Assembly (NCBI GenBank): GCA_036346225.1
Contig: JARFIW010001480.1
Span: forward strand, 12,617,001-12,681,000
DNA from: Platerodrilus igneus
Lineage: Eukaryota > Arthropoda > Insecta > Coleoptera > Lycidae
Length of the DNA stretch: 64,000 nt
Reading direction: 5' to 3'
Each line of letters begins with the position of its first letter. The first letter of the stretch is position 1. The notes below the pieces were generated by a model that saw nothing but the letters and a program-made list of their open reading frames with translations, did not search any database and was not told the DNA's origin. Of the stretch, positions 45,701 to 56,969 are shown piece by piece. The position numbers and the translations under genes were made by a program.

Positions 45701-46770
45701 TCCACATTCCACGTTAGAAGTGGGTTTAGGTATTGGGATCAATGTGGAATACTGTGAAAAAAATGGAAACTACTGGTACTGCTTCCTCGCCAAAGACTAC
45801 CAGAGTGCGTATATCAATGTACGGCGAACTTGAAGAATTTAAAAGATGTGCGATTCAAAGGCATGTCAGTAGAGCAGATACAGGGGAACCAGGACCACAT
45901 TTACACCAGCATTTCACATTTCCACACGCAACATAAATCTTTCGCCACATTTCCACCTACGAGATAAATCTATCTTGTTTGGCATCAATTAATATTAAAT
46001 TTTTATCAGCTATCCGAATTTCTAGGAATTTTTCAGATTGCATCATCCCCAGGGATGAATTTTTTTAATTTTATTTTACCAACTGGTTTTTTAGTCACCC
46101 CCATATACTTTTTAGGGGGTTTGATATACGGATCCATCATGCGGTTTTACGCATAATCCGAATCTACAAACAGACTTAAAATCTAGGCAACCCGTTACCC
46201 GTTTAGACATATGCTCTCTAGCGAACATGTAAAAGATTATTTTTTGTTTATTTTAAGATAAATATACCTTGTTCGGTATCAATTAATATTAGATTTTCCT
46301 CTGCTATCCGAATTTCTAGGAATGTTTTAAATAGGACCACCCCTTACAAAGTTTAGAAAGTCCCAAACCTCTAAATCTTTGCTAACCTTTAACTCGATCT
46401 TTAAATCCTTTTTGGTTACCCGAGATATTCGTTTTAATGCGGAATTTTCCCGGATAATTTAAAACCGTCGGAGTTGTTTAAATCAAACCACCCTTACAAA
46501 AGTTATACCCCCGACTTTAGGAAGTTTGCACCCTACCCTTTTTCAGGCGTTATAAAAAGGATAGGCGCACGACAGAGCATAAAAAATTTACACTCTGGCG
46601 CAGCTAGCATCGACCGTTGAGGTTGCGGAGGCTGCAAAAGACATAAAATCTCAAAGGGGAGAAAATTTGTGAATTAATAACTGTAAAATAAACAACTGTG
46701 AGAAACTATGACAAGTTATATAGTGTATTTATTAAATTTTATAGAAATAAAGTTTTGAACAAAAACATCA
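45700..46770 (-). repeat. Inverted copy of the 8.3-8.9 kb repeat plus LTR-like sequence
   Basis: 45960-46050 and again 46255-46325 match 8590-8700 in reverse complement (tgtttggcatcaattaata). At 46555-46760 a tataaaaagg box, a short GC-richer stretch and later AATAAA-like motifs on the plus strand resemble an LTR promoter and end. An open frame at 45745-45936 (starting MWNTVKKMETTG) is unassigned. Confidence 0.5.
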
Positions 46771-48120
46771 TAAATGTTCTATGAAGTCTATAAAATAAAT
46801 AGATCAGTAAAGATTATGTTACTCGTTTTTATGCAACTAGTAAATGTAGCTATATAAGTTTAAGAGAGTTTCCAAATATGTGAACGTAACATATAAAAAG
46901 TCGATAAAATATTTAACGTAAACTAAACGTTCAAATATACTAAGCAAAGTATCTTGTGCTTTTAAATGCGTAACAAAAATGATAAATGTACTTGACTACC
47001 ATAGATTTCATGAAACATGTGGCTCACATTTGGACAGTATGCGTCCAGTAAGAATTAATATTTGTAAATACTAGATAAATTATCAGTAAAATTAATATGT
47101 TTTACAAGTGTAAAATAAAGAGAAAATTTAATATTGCATAAATCAGTTCATTTAATTTTGAGTAGATAAATAATATTTTAATTTGTCATACCTGACATGT
47201 TGCATTGAATAACATATTTTGTTACCCTGAAATTCTTTGAACGGAACATCTGTAGAAATCCAAATCAAATGTGTAGAAACTGCAGGAGTCCCAGGTGAAA
47301 CATCAAAAACAAGTGATGAGGTAGAATTCGATAGCATTCAAACAAGTTGAATAACATCCCGTGTTTAACTTCATAGATCCATATTAAACCAAATTTTAAG
47401 AGAACAATTAACAAAACTAAAATTGTATGTTGAGGTAGCGTAATGTAAAATATAACGGTATTGTTATCTTATTGTAAAGCAGCAGCAAAATAAGTCTGCA
47501 TCATTACGGAACGGTAAGATAAATAGTAGAAAGACATGGGAGTAGAGAACGACCCTGAAATATAGTACGTGAATTAGTTAACATGCTAAACCAAGTGAAA
47601 AAGAATTTAAAATGCATCTATTAAATCCTTACCATCGGAAAAGTAATCCGGTGGGATTTGTAATTGATGAAGAAAGGGAAACGCTAGGCAAGATATCTGT
47701 AATAATATTTAAATGATTACACATTTATTATTTAACAAAAGAATACATACTTGATACGACCTCATGGTCAATTCTTATCAACAGGAATTGAAAATGACCT
47801 GTTGTGCACAAAATCAAGACAAAAAATGATGCTTTATCAGAAAGTTTTGACAGGCAACCAACTGTCTCAAATATCAGAGCGGAATATTTGAAATTGTAAG
47901 GAAAGAAAACTACAGAGCACTTTGCAAAGTAGAAGTGTGAGAATAAATACTAAGAATACTGGATTGTAGGCAACTTTACAAACAAGTATGAATATCTGAA
48001 AACAAACACGGTATTTTATGAAGTACTATAACCTTTATATATTCTGAGATTATAATAAATCTATTAAAAGTCAAAGTGTATATCAAGGTTCAATGGACTT
48101 TTTAAAGTAAAATCTGAGGT
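46771..48120. other. No firm gene
   Basis: AT-rich. The minus strand at 47337-47190 has an open stretch (FDVSPGTPAVSTHLIW, then FKEFQGNKICYSM) ending at a good splice donor CAG/GTATGA near 47190. It could be an isolated exon, but no partner exon is visible. Confidence 0.35.
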
Positions 48121-48318
48121 TTAAAGGGAGAGATAAATCAAGCTGAAACGTGGCATTTACCATAGGTAAAATGACATGTTACAAGTTATCCGAAATCGTC
48201 TTAGCGTATGACACAAAATATCGGTCTAGATTTTTCTGGGGAACCCAAATCTTTAGGAATTTTTTTAATCGAAGTAACCCTCGGGAGAATTTTACCCTTA
48301 TACCTAATAACAAATTTA

Positions 48319-48720
48319 TTAAAATTTGTATAAAAGTATTGCTCGAGTTCCAATTCTAGTTTTTTTTGGAATTGTAGAATATGGTGTAGCAGATTGTGTA
48401 AAATATGTACTACCTGCTTTAATGTAGCATTTGTGTAAGATTTTTATTTTGTCTTGGCTATCTTCCTCCTCTACTATCTCCAAATAATTTACAGGTAAAT
48501 AGTTAAAAATAAAAGCCGAAAGCACATACTTTATCAATTTTTCCCTTTCCTCTGGTTTTTCGGTCAACTCAATTTCTTTGTATTGCATTAAACAGCAGCT
48601 ATTTTGTAGCTTGACCCATGGCTTACTCCATATTTTGGCAAGTGGTACCGAGTACATTGGCGCTTTTAAGAACTATAACTATCTTTCAATAAGGTTAAAC
48701 AATCTTTTAAGGGATTATAA
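48319..48720 (-). pseudogene. Second copy of part of the orphan minus-strand gene
   Basis: Reads PIYSVPLAK-like start (MYSVPLAKIWSKPWVKLQN), then EREKLIKYVLSAF, NYLPVNYLEIVEEE and KCYIKAGSTYFT. It is a direct copy of 50790-51190, 2.4 kb away, and diverges after the KAGS-YFT stretch. Family not recognised. Confidence 0.6.
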
Positions 48721-48828
48721 GCTTTGGTTTGTAGTATTTGTTTTTCATAGCTTCTGGTGTCGTCTCCGAATAAAGAATTAGAAGCCTGGTGACTGTTAAC
48801 TTCCGCTTTTCTCGTGTACGCAGAGGCA

Positions 48829-48907
48829 CACCCTTCCACATGCGCTCCCCTGCCCATGCGCAACCCTTTCCATGCGCAACCCTGCGCGCGCATGTGTGTG
48901 TGGAAGT
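48829..48907. repeat. GC-rich hairpin with tandem catgcgcaaccct units
   Basis: cttccacatgcgc pairs with gcgcatgtgtgtgtggaag. The loop holds two or three copies of a catgcgcaaccct motif. It is far more GC-rich than its surroundings. Confidence 0.7.
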
Positions 48908-49058
48908 GTACGGGAATATGTAACCATATACATTAAACAGTCAAAGCTATTATATTTGGCCAAGGAAACCACTACTTTTCCAAACCACAATTGATAATCA
49001 CTTTTATAGGTTTAACATTTTTACCATTTCCCAATGGCTAGTGCTACTTACATGGAAA

Positions 49059-49466
49059 CTTTAATTTCTTTAATTTCTTTAATTTCTTTAATATCTTTAA
49101 TTTCTTTAATTTCTTTAATTTCTTTATTTCTTTAATTCCTTTAATTTCTTTAATTTCTTTAATTTCTTAATTTCTTTCATTTCTTTCATTTCTTTCATTT
49201 CTTTCATTTCTTTCATTTCTTTCATTTCTTTCATTTCTTTCATTTCTTTCATTTCTTTCATTTCTTTCATTTCTTTCATTTCTTTCATTTCTTTCATTTC
49301 TTTCATTTCTTTCATTTCTTTCATTTCTTTCATTTCTTTCATTTCTTTCATTTCTTTCATTTCTTTAATTTCTTTAATTTCTTTAATTTCTTTAATTTCT
49401 TTAATTTCTTTAATTTCTTTAATTTCTTTAATTTCTTTAATTTCTTTAATTTCTTTAATTTCTTTA

Positions 49467-49518
<52 letters not shown>

Positions 49519-50187
49519 TAATTTCTTTAATTTCTTTAATTTCTTTAATTTCTTTTATTTCTTTTATTTCTTTAATTTCTTTAATTTCTTTAATTTCTTT
49601 AATTTCTTTAATTTCTTTAATTTCTTTAATTTCTTTAATTTCTTTAATTTCTTTAATTTCTTTAATTTCTTTAATTTCTTTAATTTCTTTAATTTCTTTA
49701 ATTTCTTTAATTTCTTTAATTTCTTTAATTTCTTTAATTTCTTTAATTTCTTTAATTTCTTTAATTTCTTTAATTTCTTTAATTTCTTTAATTTCTTTAA
49801 TTCTTTCTTTAATTTCTTTAATTTCTTTAATTTCTTTAATTTCTTTAATTTCTTTAATTTCTTTAATTTCTTTAATTTCTTTAATTTCTTTAATTTCTTT
49901 AATTTCTTTAATTTCTTTAATTTCTTTAATTTCTTTAATTTCTTTAATTTCTTTAATTTCTTTAATTTCTTTAATTTCTTTAATTTCTTTAATTTCTTTA
50001 ATTTCTTTAATTTCTTTAATTTCTTTAATTTCTTTAATTTCTTTAATTTCTTTAATTTCTTTAATTTCTTTAATTTCTTTAATTTCTTTAATTTCTTTAA
50101 TTTCTTTAATTTCTTTAATTTCTTTAATTTCTTTAATTTCTTTAATTTCTTTAATTCCTTTAATTTCTTTAATTTCTTTATTTCTTC
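49059..50187. repeat. 9-base minisatellite, about 125 units
   Basis: The unit is tttaatttc on the plus strand (gaaattaaa on the minus). Blocks of variants occur: tttcatttc at about 49175-49365 and ttttatttc at about 49471-49515 and 49550-49570. The unit length is a multiple of three, so two of three minus-strand frames stay open: Glu-Ile-Lys and Lys-Lys-Leu. The third reads a stop in each unit. Confidence 0.97.
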
Positions 50188-50337
50188 TTCGTCATAGGTT
50201 GTAAGACCCTCGGATTTAAATGATCCGAAAGGTTCTTTATTAGATAAATATACATTGTTAAACCGAATCCCTTTGCATGTTGTGTACGCCAAGGTTCCGA
50301 AACCCGCATTTCTTTGTTCGTTCATGTTATCTGCCAT
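49564..50337 (-). CDS. Orphan protein with minisatellite-encoded Lys-Lys-Leu tail
   Basis: 257 codons. The first 55 residues are ordinary coding sequence (MADNMNEQRNAGFGTLAYTT, then NNVYLSNKEPFGSFKSEG and LTTYDEEE). About 200 residues of (KKL)n follow, encoded by the 9-base array; one 12-base unit adds a single Glu and keeps the frame. The tail would be extremely basic and possibly helical. A one-base change at the array start would read EIK repeats instead, which would continue the DEEEIK stretch more naturally, so the real frame may be Glu-Ile-Lys. It follows the ORF at 50411-50620 on the same strand. Function unknown; the tail may simply be a read-through of a repeat. Confidence 0.45.
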   Translation of the reverse strand: MADNMNEQRNAGFGTLAYTTCKGIRFNNVYLSNKEPFGSFKSEGLTTYDEEEIKKLKKLKELKKLKKLKKLKKLKKLKKLKKLKKLKKLKKLKKLKKLKKLKKLKKLKKLKKLKKLKKLKKLKKLKKLKKLKKLKKLKKLKKLKKLKKLKKLKKLKKLKKLKKLKKLKKLKKLKKLKKELKKLKKLKKLKKLKKLKKLKKLKKLKKLKKLKKLKKLKKLKKLKKLKKLKKLKKLKKLKKLKKLKKLKKLKKLKKLKK

Positions 50338-50410
50338 TTTGATAAATACGTTTTCAGAATAACCTTTTAAAAGTATACGGATTAAGTACCATCCTTTTCC
50401 GCAAGGACAC

Positions 50411-50620
50411 CTACATAACTAAAAGAGTCTTTCTTACTAGCCACAAATACAGCTTGTAGAACCCGGATGTATCTAAGTCAGTCCATCTACACATAAAACA
50501 ATCTTTTAATTCTTCCTCATTTTCTCTAATAAAATGTTCTTTGTCTAACACATCTTTGTATTGTTCGCGTATTGTCGCAGTGTTTTCCATGTATTCCAAC
50601 TTTCGCCTTCTTGCACCCAT
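50411..50620 (-). CDS. Orphan minus-strand ORF
   Basis: 69 codons: MGARRRKLEYMENTATIREQ, then LDKEHFIRENEEELKDCFM and WTDLDTSGFYKLYLW. Rich in Glu and Lys, helical, with a final Trp/Tyr/Leu stretch. It is probably one exon or frame fragment of a longer gene, since the neighbouring frames upstream (50640-50800, INALNIRPEVVRQRVNIG) and downstream are also open. Not recognised. Confidence 0.45.
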   Translation of the reverse strand: MGARRRKLEYMENTATIREQYKDVLDKEHFIRENEEELKDCFMCRWTDLDTSGFYKLYLWLVRKTLLVM

Positions 50621-50639
50621 TTCCTTTAATTCCAGCTAT

Positions 50640-51412
50640 CTTTTTCTCCCACTTACAGAGTACAGCGTGCATAATGGGTCAATTTCCTGTAGCGTAAACG
50701 GATAGAGTTTCCTGCCAATATTTACGCGTTGTCGTACAACCTCTGGGCGAATGTTAAGCGCATTTATCAACCCCGATTCCGAAATGATTATTTCTTTTGG
50801 AATTGTAAAATATGCACTACCTGCTTTAATGTAGCAATTTTGTTAGATTTTTATTTTATCTTCCCTGTTTTCCTCCTCCATCATCTCCAAATAATTTACA
50901 GGTAAATAGTTAAAACTATAAGCCGAAAGCACATACTTTATCAATGTTTCCCTTTCTTTTGGTTTTTCGGACAACTTAATTTGCAAGCCCGTCAATTTCT
51001 TTGTATTGTGCTATTCCCCCAATACACGTACTGTAGTTATTATATACTAAACAGTAGCTATTTTACAGCTTGTCCGATAGCTTACTCCTCATTTTGGCAA
51101 GTGGCACCGAGTATATTGGTGCCTTTAGGAAGTATAACTTACTATCTTTTAAGGGATTATACACCCGTTCCGCACTGACATAGCTTCCAATTGTACAGTT
51201 GTATATTGTCGCTTCCAATCGCGTAATAACATGTTCTTTGGCCAAAGTATACGCGAATGTTTCCTTAAACGTGCATCTGGATAACGTAAAAAATCTAATA
51301 TATGATTTCCATGTTGTTTATTAACAGCAGGACTTGTTATCTGACGCACAAATTTGTTGTACATCTTAATTCTTGTATTGGTTGTTAGTCTTGTTAAACA
51401 ATCGATTCTCAT
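50640..51412 (-). pseudogene. Orphan minus-strand gene, frameshifted
   Basis: From an ATG at 51412: MRIDCLTRLTTNTRIKMYNK, then NKQHGNHILDFLRYPD. At about 51250 the frame shifts to KEHVITRLEATIYNCTIGS, YVSAERVYNPLKDSK and IYSVPLAKMRSKL. Further pieces are RETLIKYVLSAYSFNYLPVN and, after another break, YFTIPKEIIISESGLINALN and LYPFTLQEIDPLCTLYSV. All lie on one strand in order, so this was one protein of about 250 residues. The ITRLEATIYN strand looks like a replication-initiator or primase-type fold element, but that is only an impression. Part of it (51190-50790) is repeated at 48319-48720. Confidence 0.5.
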
Positions 51413-51413
51413 A

Positions 51414-51487
51414 GTCAGAAAGATCGCAAATTTTAACCAACATTATAATGTCACAAAATATTGAATGAAATTTGCGATCTTTCTGAC
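51414..51487. repeat. 20-base hairpin abutting the orphan gene start
   Basis: gtcagaaagatcgcaaattt at 51414-51433 and its exact complement at 51468-51487, loop of 34 bases. The left arm ends two bases from the minus-strand ATG at 51412. Confidence 0.92.
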
Positions 51488-51639
51488 GCCGAGCAAATAT
51501 CTGCAAACAAAAGGATGTTTATCCTAAAAAAAAAAAATTGTGTGCATTTAATAGCTATCTACGACGAAAGTTCGACCTATTTGTTTCCGCTAATTAACAC
51601 TATAAACTACTTAAGACCCTGATTTATTTTTATCATTTT

Positions 51640-52130
51640 AGGAGATAATTACGAAGACCTGGATAGTAAAATGTTTACAATTTGGTTAAAAGATGCAGTA
51701 CCATTTCTTGATAATGGCAGTATAATCGTGCTTGATAATGCTCCTTATCACTGCGTCAAAACCCAAAAGATTCCAAATCAAAACTGACCGAAAGACAAAT
51801 TTACAATTAGTTGAATTCAAAGCATATTGAATCTACTGAAGTGCTCTACTTTGGCTCACCCGACAACTGACGTTGTTGACAAAATTGTGAAACGCTCTGG
51901 CAGAATTGTATAAAGGTTATATCCCCATGCTACAGCATTTTGAATCCAATTGAGCTGTTTTGGGCTCAAGTAAAGCAACATGTATTTATCACCAATTTCA
52001 CTTTTAAAATTAGCGACGTGAAGATGCTTCTCTATGAAGGGATTGCAGCCATAGGTCAAGAACATTGGACTATTTGTGTTACCCATATAATTAAGGAAGA
52101 AGAAAGGATGGCATAGCTAAAGAACTTGTC
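51640..52130 (+). pseudogene. DDE-type transposase relic
   Basis: Plus-strand fragments: FLDNGSIIVLDNAPYH (second catalytic Asp), then after breaks CSLNPIELFWAQVKQHV (third catalytic acidic residue, Glu) and ISDVKMLLYEGIAAIGQEHW with a HIIKEEERM end. This is the DDE_3-like superfamily endonuclease fold of many insect transposases. Stops and frameshifts are present and no terminal repeats are seen. Confidence 0.75.
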
Positions 52131-52649
52131 GAGCAAATCGTCATAAATGTTGGATCTGAAAGTACAACAGCCGACAAAAATACATCTGGAGATAATATGG
52201 ACATAGATTCTAAATTTTATTTATTATATCATTGTTTTGATATTTTGTAATGTGTTTAATTAAAAATAGCTTACTTATTGCTCCTTATAATATTATGGTC
52301 AAACTTAAACCAAACAGTAAAACAGTGTTCCTGGATGTATTTATTCACAAACCCAAATTTTGTAAAAGATTTACATAAATACCTACATAAACATTGATAT
52401 ATTGCTTTTATTTCAATCATTAAAAGTAATATATACATATGCCACCAGCATTTTAAATAAACTCACAAGCCTTTCAAAAAATTGAAGTAACCGCATTTTA
52501 TTAAAGTATTCTAATATCTTCAGGTGGTTGTTTGTGATTCAGTTAACACCATAATCGTTAACTAAAGACTATGTTTCGTCTAAGTCTTAAACTTAATGTA
52601 ATTTCAAATTTCAATTTGTTCTTCTGAAATTTAATACCAAACTAATATT
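52131..52649. other. No recognised features
   Basis: AT-rich sequence, probably 3' part of the transposon or host spacer. Confidence 0.4.
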
Positions 52650-54240
52650 AATTCATCATCATCATTAGGTCTTTAATCCTAGAACTAGTTGGACGCGTAC
52701 CCTCAATGTTTCCTAGTCTGAACCAACCTACACATTTTCCTGAAATTTTCACAGTCTGCATCTATCACTATCTGTGAACGAAAGTCTGATCTCGGTCTAC
52801 CTTTACCTCTCTTTTCATATCTCTGCTAGTAGTATATCCCGTACTATTCCCCAGAAATGCCTTAGAACGTATCCTGTCCTTCTATTTCTCCTATTTTTTC
52901 ATTTTCCACAGATATCTTTATTCCTCTACTATTGCTACAGCCTATTTGTTATTAACTTTGTCTGTCCATGCTACCATCTTCATATAACTGAAGTACAACA
53001 TTCCAGAAGGCTTCTATCTCTTTATGTTTGTTTTTCCTACTGCCCCTATTTCATAGATCAACTGTGCCGTGCTCGACATTATGCTTTGAACAGTTTTCTT
53101 CTTGTATCTATGTTCGTGGTCTTTGAACATAGCTGCTGTTCTTTCTTGTTTGATGCAGTTTGGTTACCTTCTTTTGTTTTACAGTTATATACCCTCATCA
53201 TCATCATTGGGTCTTCAGTCCTGAAACTGGTTAGACGCGTACCGTCATTGTTTCCCATTCTGAACTAACCTACAGATTTCCCCGAAATTTGCACAGTCTG
53301 CATCTATCACTATCTGATATAGGTCTACATCCACCTCTCTTTTCCTATTTCTGCTTGTCGTATATCCCATACTATTCCCCAAAAATGCCTTAGAACGTAT
53401 TCTGCCCTTCTATTTCTCATATTTTTCCCAAAGATATCTTTGTTCCCTTACTGTTTCTATAACCTATTTGTTATTACCGTTGTCTGTCTATCCTCAAACA
53501 TCTGAAGCACGGCATTTCAAAGGCCGCTACTGTTCTTCTGTCTGCTTTTCAGACTGCTCGTATTTCGTAGGCATACTGTCTGTGCTACGCTCCACACATA
53601 CGCTTTCAACAACTTTTTGTTCTGTGTTTGTTGTCTTTCATCATAGGCGCCGTTCTATCTTGTTAGATGCAGTTCGGTCACCTTCTATTGTTTTACAATT
53701 ATATACCCTATTTCTCCGACATTCAGTGGTTGCGAAGGGGGGTAAGCAGCCTGTGGCTGCCAAGTTCCCCCAGCACTTGAACATGTACTGTTTTAATATT
53801 TTTTCCAATATATCTTTTCGCACAGTCAACATTAGTTGCAGATATTTCACAACAAACAACTAGTTGTTTATAATAATCATCAGATTTATCTGCGCTTATT
53901 TTTTCGTCATTGGGTTTCCCGTCTCAAAACTGGTTGGACATGTACCTGCACTTATTTCTTTACTAAACTAACCTACATAGTTCCCTGAAATTCTCACACA
54001 GCAATACAGCTCGGTTCCCCTTATATTGTTTTCTAATATTATGCCCTATTTCACTGAGATTTATTGAAGGGGGTTAGGCAACCTGTGGCTACCAAGACCC
54101 CCCAACACTTAGACGTTTGCCGAAATAATGGTTTTCCAGTAAATCCTTTCACACTTAACATCATTCAAGAATATTGCCCAACCAATTCTTGTAGTTACTT
54201 ATAATAATCATCATGTTTAAGCACAGTTATTTTTTTTTGT
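52650..54240 (-). repeat. Three truncated 3' ends of the RTE-like LINE
   Basis: Copies at about 52650-53195, 53195-53890 and 53890-54240, all minus strand, each starting at atcatcatcattaggtct- or ttcgtcattgggtttcc-type ends and carrying degraded C-terminal RT sequence. Repeated truncation at one site resembles the cluster at 28285-29344. Confidence 0.7.
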
Positions 54241-55709
54241 CATTAGTTTATCCATCTTGGGATTGGTTGGATGCGTACCTCCATTGATTTCTATTCTGGG
54301 CTAGCCTACACATCTCCCTGAAACCCATACAGCCTACTTCTTTCACTATCTGTGTGTTGTAGTCTAACCTAGGTCTACCTCTTCGTCTCTTTATTCCTAT
54401 CTCTGCTTCTAGTATATTCCGCACTATTCCCTCATGCCGTAGTATGTGGCCTATCATCCTATCTCTCCTATTTTTTACCGTTTTCCACATATTTCTTTCT
54501 TTCCCTACCATTTTTAGTACCTCTTCGTTCTTAACTTTGTCTGTCCATGATATCTTCATCATACGTCTGTAGCACCACATTTCAAAGGATTCTACCTTTT
54601 TCTTGTCTGCTACTCCCACTGTCCAGGCTTCACAGCCATACAGTGCTGTGCTCCACACATATGTTTTAAGCATTCTTTTCCTTGTTTCAATGTTTGTGGT
54701 CTTTGAACACAGTAGTTGTTTTTTCTTTGTTAAATATAGCACGAACTTGTGCTAATCTTTGTTTTATATCTTTTGTGCTTTTCCCATCTTGCGTTATTTC
54801 ACTTCCTAGGTGGCAGAAATCCTTAACCTCTTGTAAGTTTTTGTTACCTAGTTGTATTGTTGTTTTGATTTATTTTCTCCTTTTTTGCATACTAGAACTT
54901 TAGTTTTATTTTTGTTAATTTTCATACTATATCTCTCTGTTAGAACTGTTATCATTTCATTAAGAAAAGTTTCAAACTCTCCTTTGCTAGATGCTAATAC
55001 CGCTATATCATCTGCAAATCTTCCTGCAAATGACAGTATTCATTGCCTCTTTATGTACAATTTAAAAATTAATGGGGATAGGGCACATCCATGTCTCACC
55101 CCTTTCCTAATATTTACTTCTCTACTTTCTTGCTATAATTCTATTACCGCTGTTTGCTCTTTGTATAAGTAATGCACTATTCGTCTATCACTAAAACCTA
55201 TTCCAATCTTTTTGAGTATTTCGGACATTTTTTTCCATTTTACATCGTCGAATGCTTCTTCCAGATCTACAAACTCTATATATACGCTTTCCCCCTTCTC
55301 TATTGTTTTCTCCATTATCACCCTCAGAGCTAAAATAGCCTCCAGTGTTCCTCTGTTTCGCCTAAACCCTAATTAATCATCTCCCAGTATTTCTTCAGCT
55401 CGTTTTTCCATTCGTTTTTGTACAATTCTAGTTCATATTTTTGAAGCGTGTGCTGTTAAGCTTATTGTTCAAAAGTTATCACATCTATCGGCGCCTCTTT
55501 TTTTTTGGTATAGCCACTATGATGTTACGTTTGAAATCTTTGGATATCTCGCCTGTCTCATACATATTACAAGTTGGAAGAGACGTTCTGTTACTGCTTG
55601 TCCAGCGGCTTTTAGAGTTTCTGCTTGCACCTTACCTGTACTCGGCGCCTTACTATTTTTCAGACTCTTTAATGCTAATTCAAACTCATCTCTAACTATA
55701 GGATATCCC
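54240..55709 (-). pseudogene. RTE-like LINE reverse transcriptase, second locus
   Basis: Minus-strand RT remains of the same family as 29345-30885. 54248-54742 (164 codons) is the C-terminal part (CSKTTNIETRKRMLKTYVWS, WTVGVADKKKVESFEMWCYR, HILRHEGIVRNILEAEIG). 55133-55321 holds motif A (EFVDLEEAFDDV). 55517-55709 holds LKNSKAPSTGKVQAE. The motif C region near 55000 is frameshifted. The LINE continues beyond an insertion at 57247. Confidence 0.85.
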
Positions 55710-56199
55710 AGAGCACCTATTTTCAAACTCAAACGACTTGATGTAGTGCACGAAAATGTAGCATTATCGCAGGAAATTAGACGGAAGGTATTTTCGTGCT
55801 TATGCGACGCAGCCGCATGCGACATGCTCATGCGAAATTGCAACGGATGGGTAGTCGTGCACGAAATACCAGGTCGCCCACGAAAATTTATTTGCACTTG
55901 CGTATTCATTTAATGCACGGTTTCTACTTGTTATATTTTATTAATTTTATTAATATTATTATTATTAATAATATTAAACATTTTTGATTTTGTTAATTAT
56001 AGTTGTTATAGTGTTTAAGTTAGTTAAGAAATACATTTTAAATAAAATTGACTTCAAACTATACAAGCATTTGTACACGTTATACCCTACAAACAAATCC
56101 ACTAACAGAAAAATTGTAAATTATTCAACTTATTTCACGCCAGTGTTTCTAGTACTTATTAGTTCCGAGCAGGGCATTTAACTTGTTGGTAACTTCCAA

Positions 56200-56378
56200 T
56201 CATAATACTTGGCCCCGTTTGAAAATAAACTCCTTTGTAAATTTCCCACTTCTTAATTCGGGATGGCTTTTCAAAAAAGCAACCAACTTCTCTTTCTGTT
56301 CAGGCGTGATATAACCTATGTTCCTATCTAGTGCTGTTTTGTTGTATAATAAATTACAACTATTTAAAATTATGAAGA
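56200..56378 (-). pseudogene. Fragment of a transposon DNA-binding protein
   Basis: Minus-strand YITPEQKEKLVAFLKSHPEL, then KFTKEF. This is the N-terminus of a small DNA-binding accessory protein seen in arthropod Harbinger-like transposons (Myb/SANT or MADF type; exact type uncertain). The open frame extends to 56469, but bases above 56381 belong to the LTR insertion. Confidence 0.55.
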
Positions 56379-56381
56379 TAT

Positions 56382-56969
56382 TGTTGCGAGCTACTACTAG
56401 GCAACCCATCAAACACACAAGCGCTGTAGACTCTGCATAGTTTTCAGGATACGAGAATTCTTCTAGCAATCAATTACACACAAAACGCTCGGGGCACAGC
56501 GTATTCTCAAGGATTCCAGAATTCTTCTAGAAATTACTGGAGCATGAGTCATCCTTGTAATCCAGAGTATATATAAAACCGCTAATGAATGCAAAAGTCA
56601 GTCTATTCTTGAATGTCTAATATAAATTATATCGTGTACAGTAAGCGTAGTTGAGCTTTTAGAATATATACATAAATGATATAAGCTGTGTCTAATGTAC
56701 ATGCAGCTTGTAGTATACATAAATAAATAGAAGTGTATAAACAAATAGTTGTGTTAGTGTTGTTAATGAACCTATGGTAAAGAAGATAGTCTAAGAAGAT
56801 ATTAGTGCTTGTAAATTCATTCGTGTAATAGTGCTTCATTGTTAAGTGTCCTGAAAACATCTATAAATAAGGCATATACTGTTAATTAGACTTGTGAACA
56901 GTGAGTAATAAAGACCATTATTATTACTTGTTTTAAATTAAAGAAACGCGGTAGTAGTAGCCCGCTTCA
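56382..56969 (+). mobile_element. Solo LTR with 4-bp target duplication
   Basis: 588 bases from TGTTGCGAG to CCCGCTTCA, with ATAT on both sides (56378-56381 and 56970-56973). Plus-strand promoter tatatataaaa at 56568-56578 and poly(A) signal AATAAA at 56907-56912. The terminal gcgagctactact and agtagtagcccgc stretches are inverted. Confidence 0.88.

Noticed and set aside
49124..49360. Met-Glu-Lys repeat ORF
   Set aside because: Second frame of a variant block of the 9-base array; no non-repeat coding sequence attached.
49059..50187. CRISPR-like array
   Set aside because: 9-base units with no spacers in a eukaryotic window; a minisatellite.
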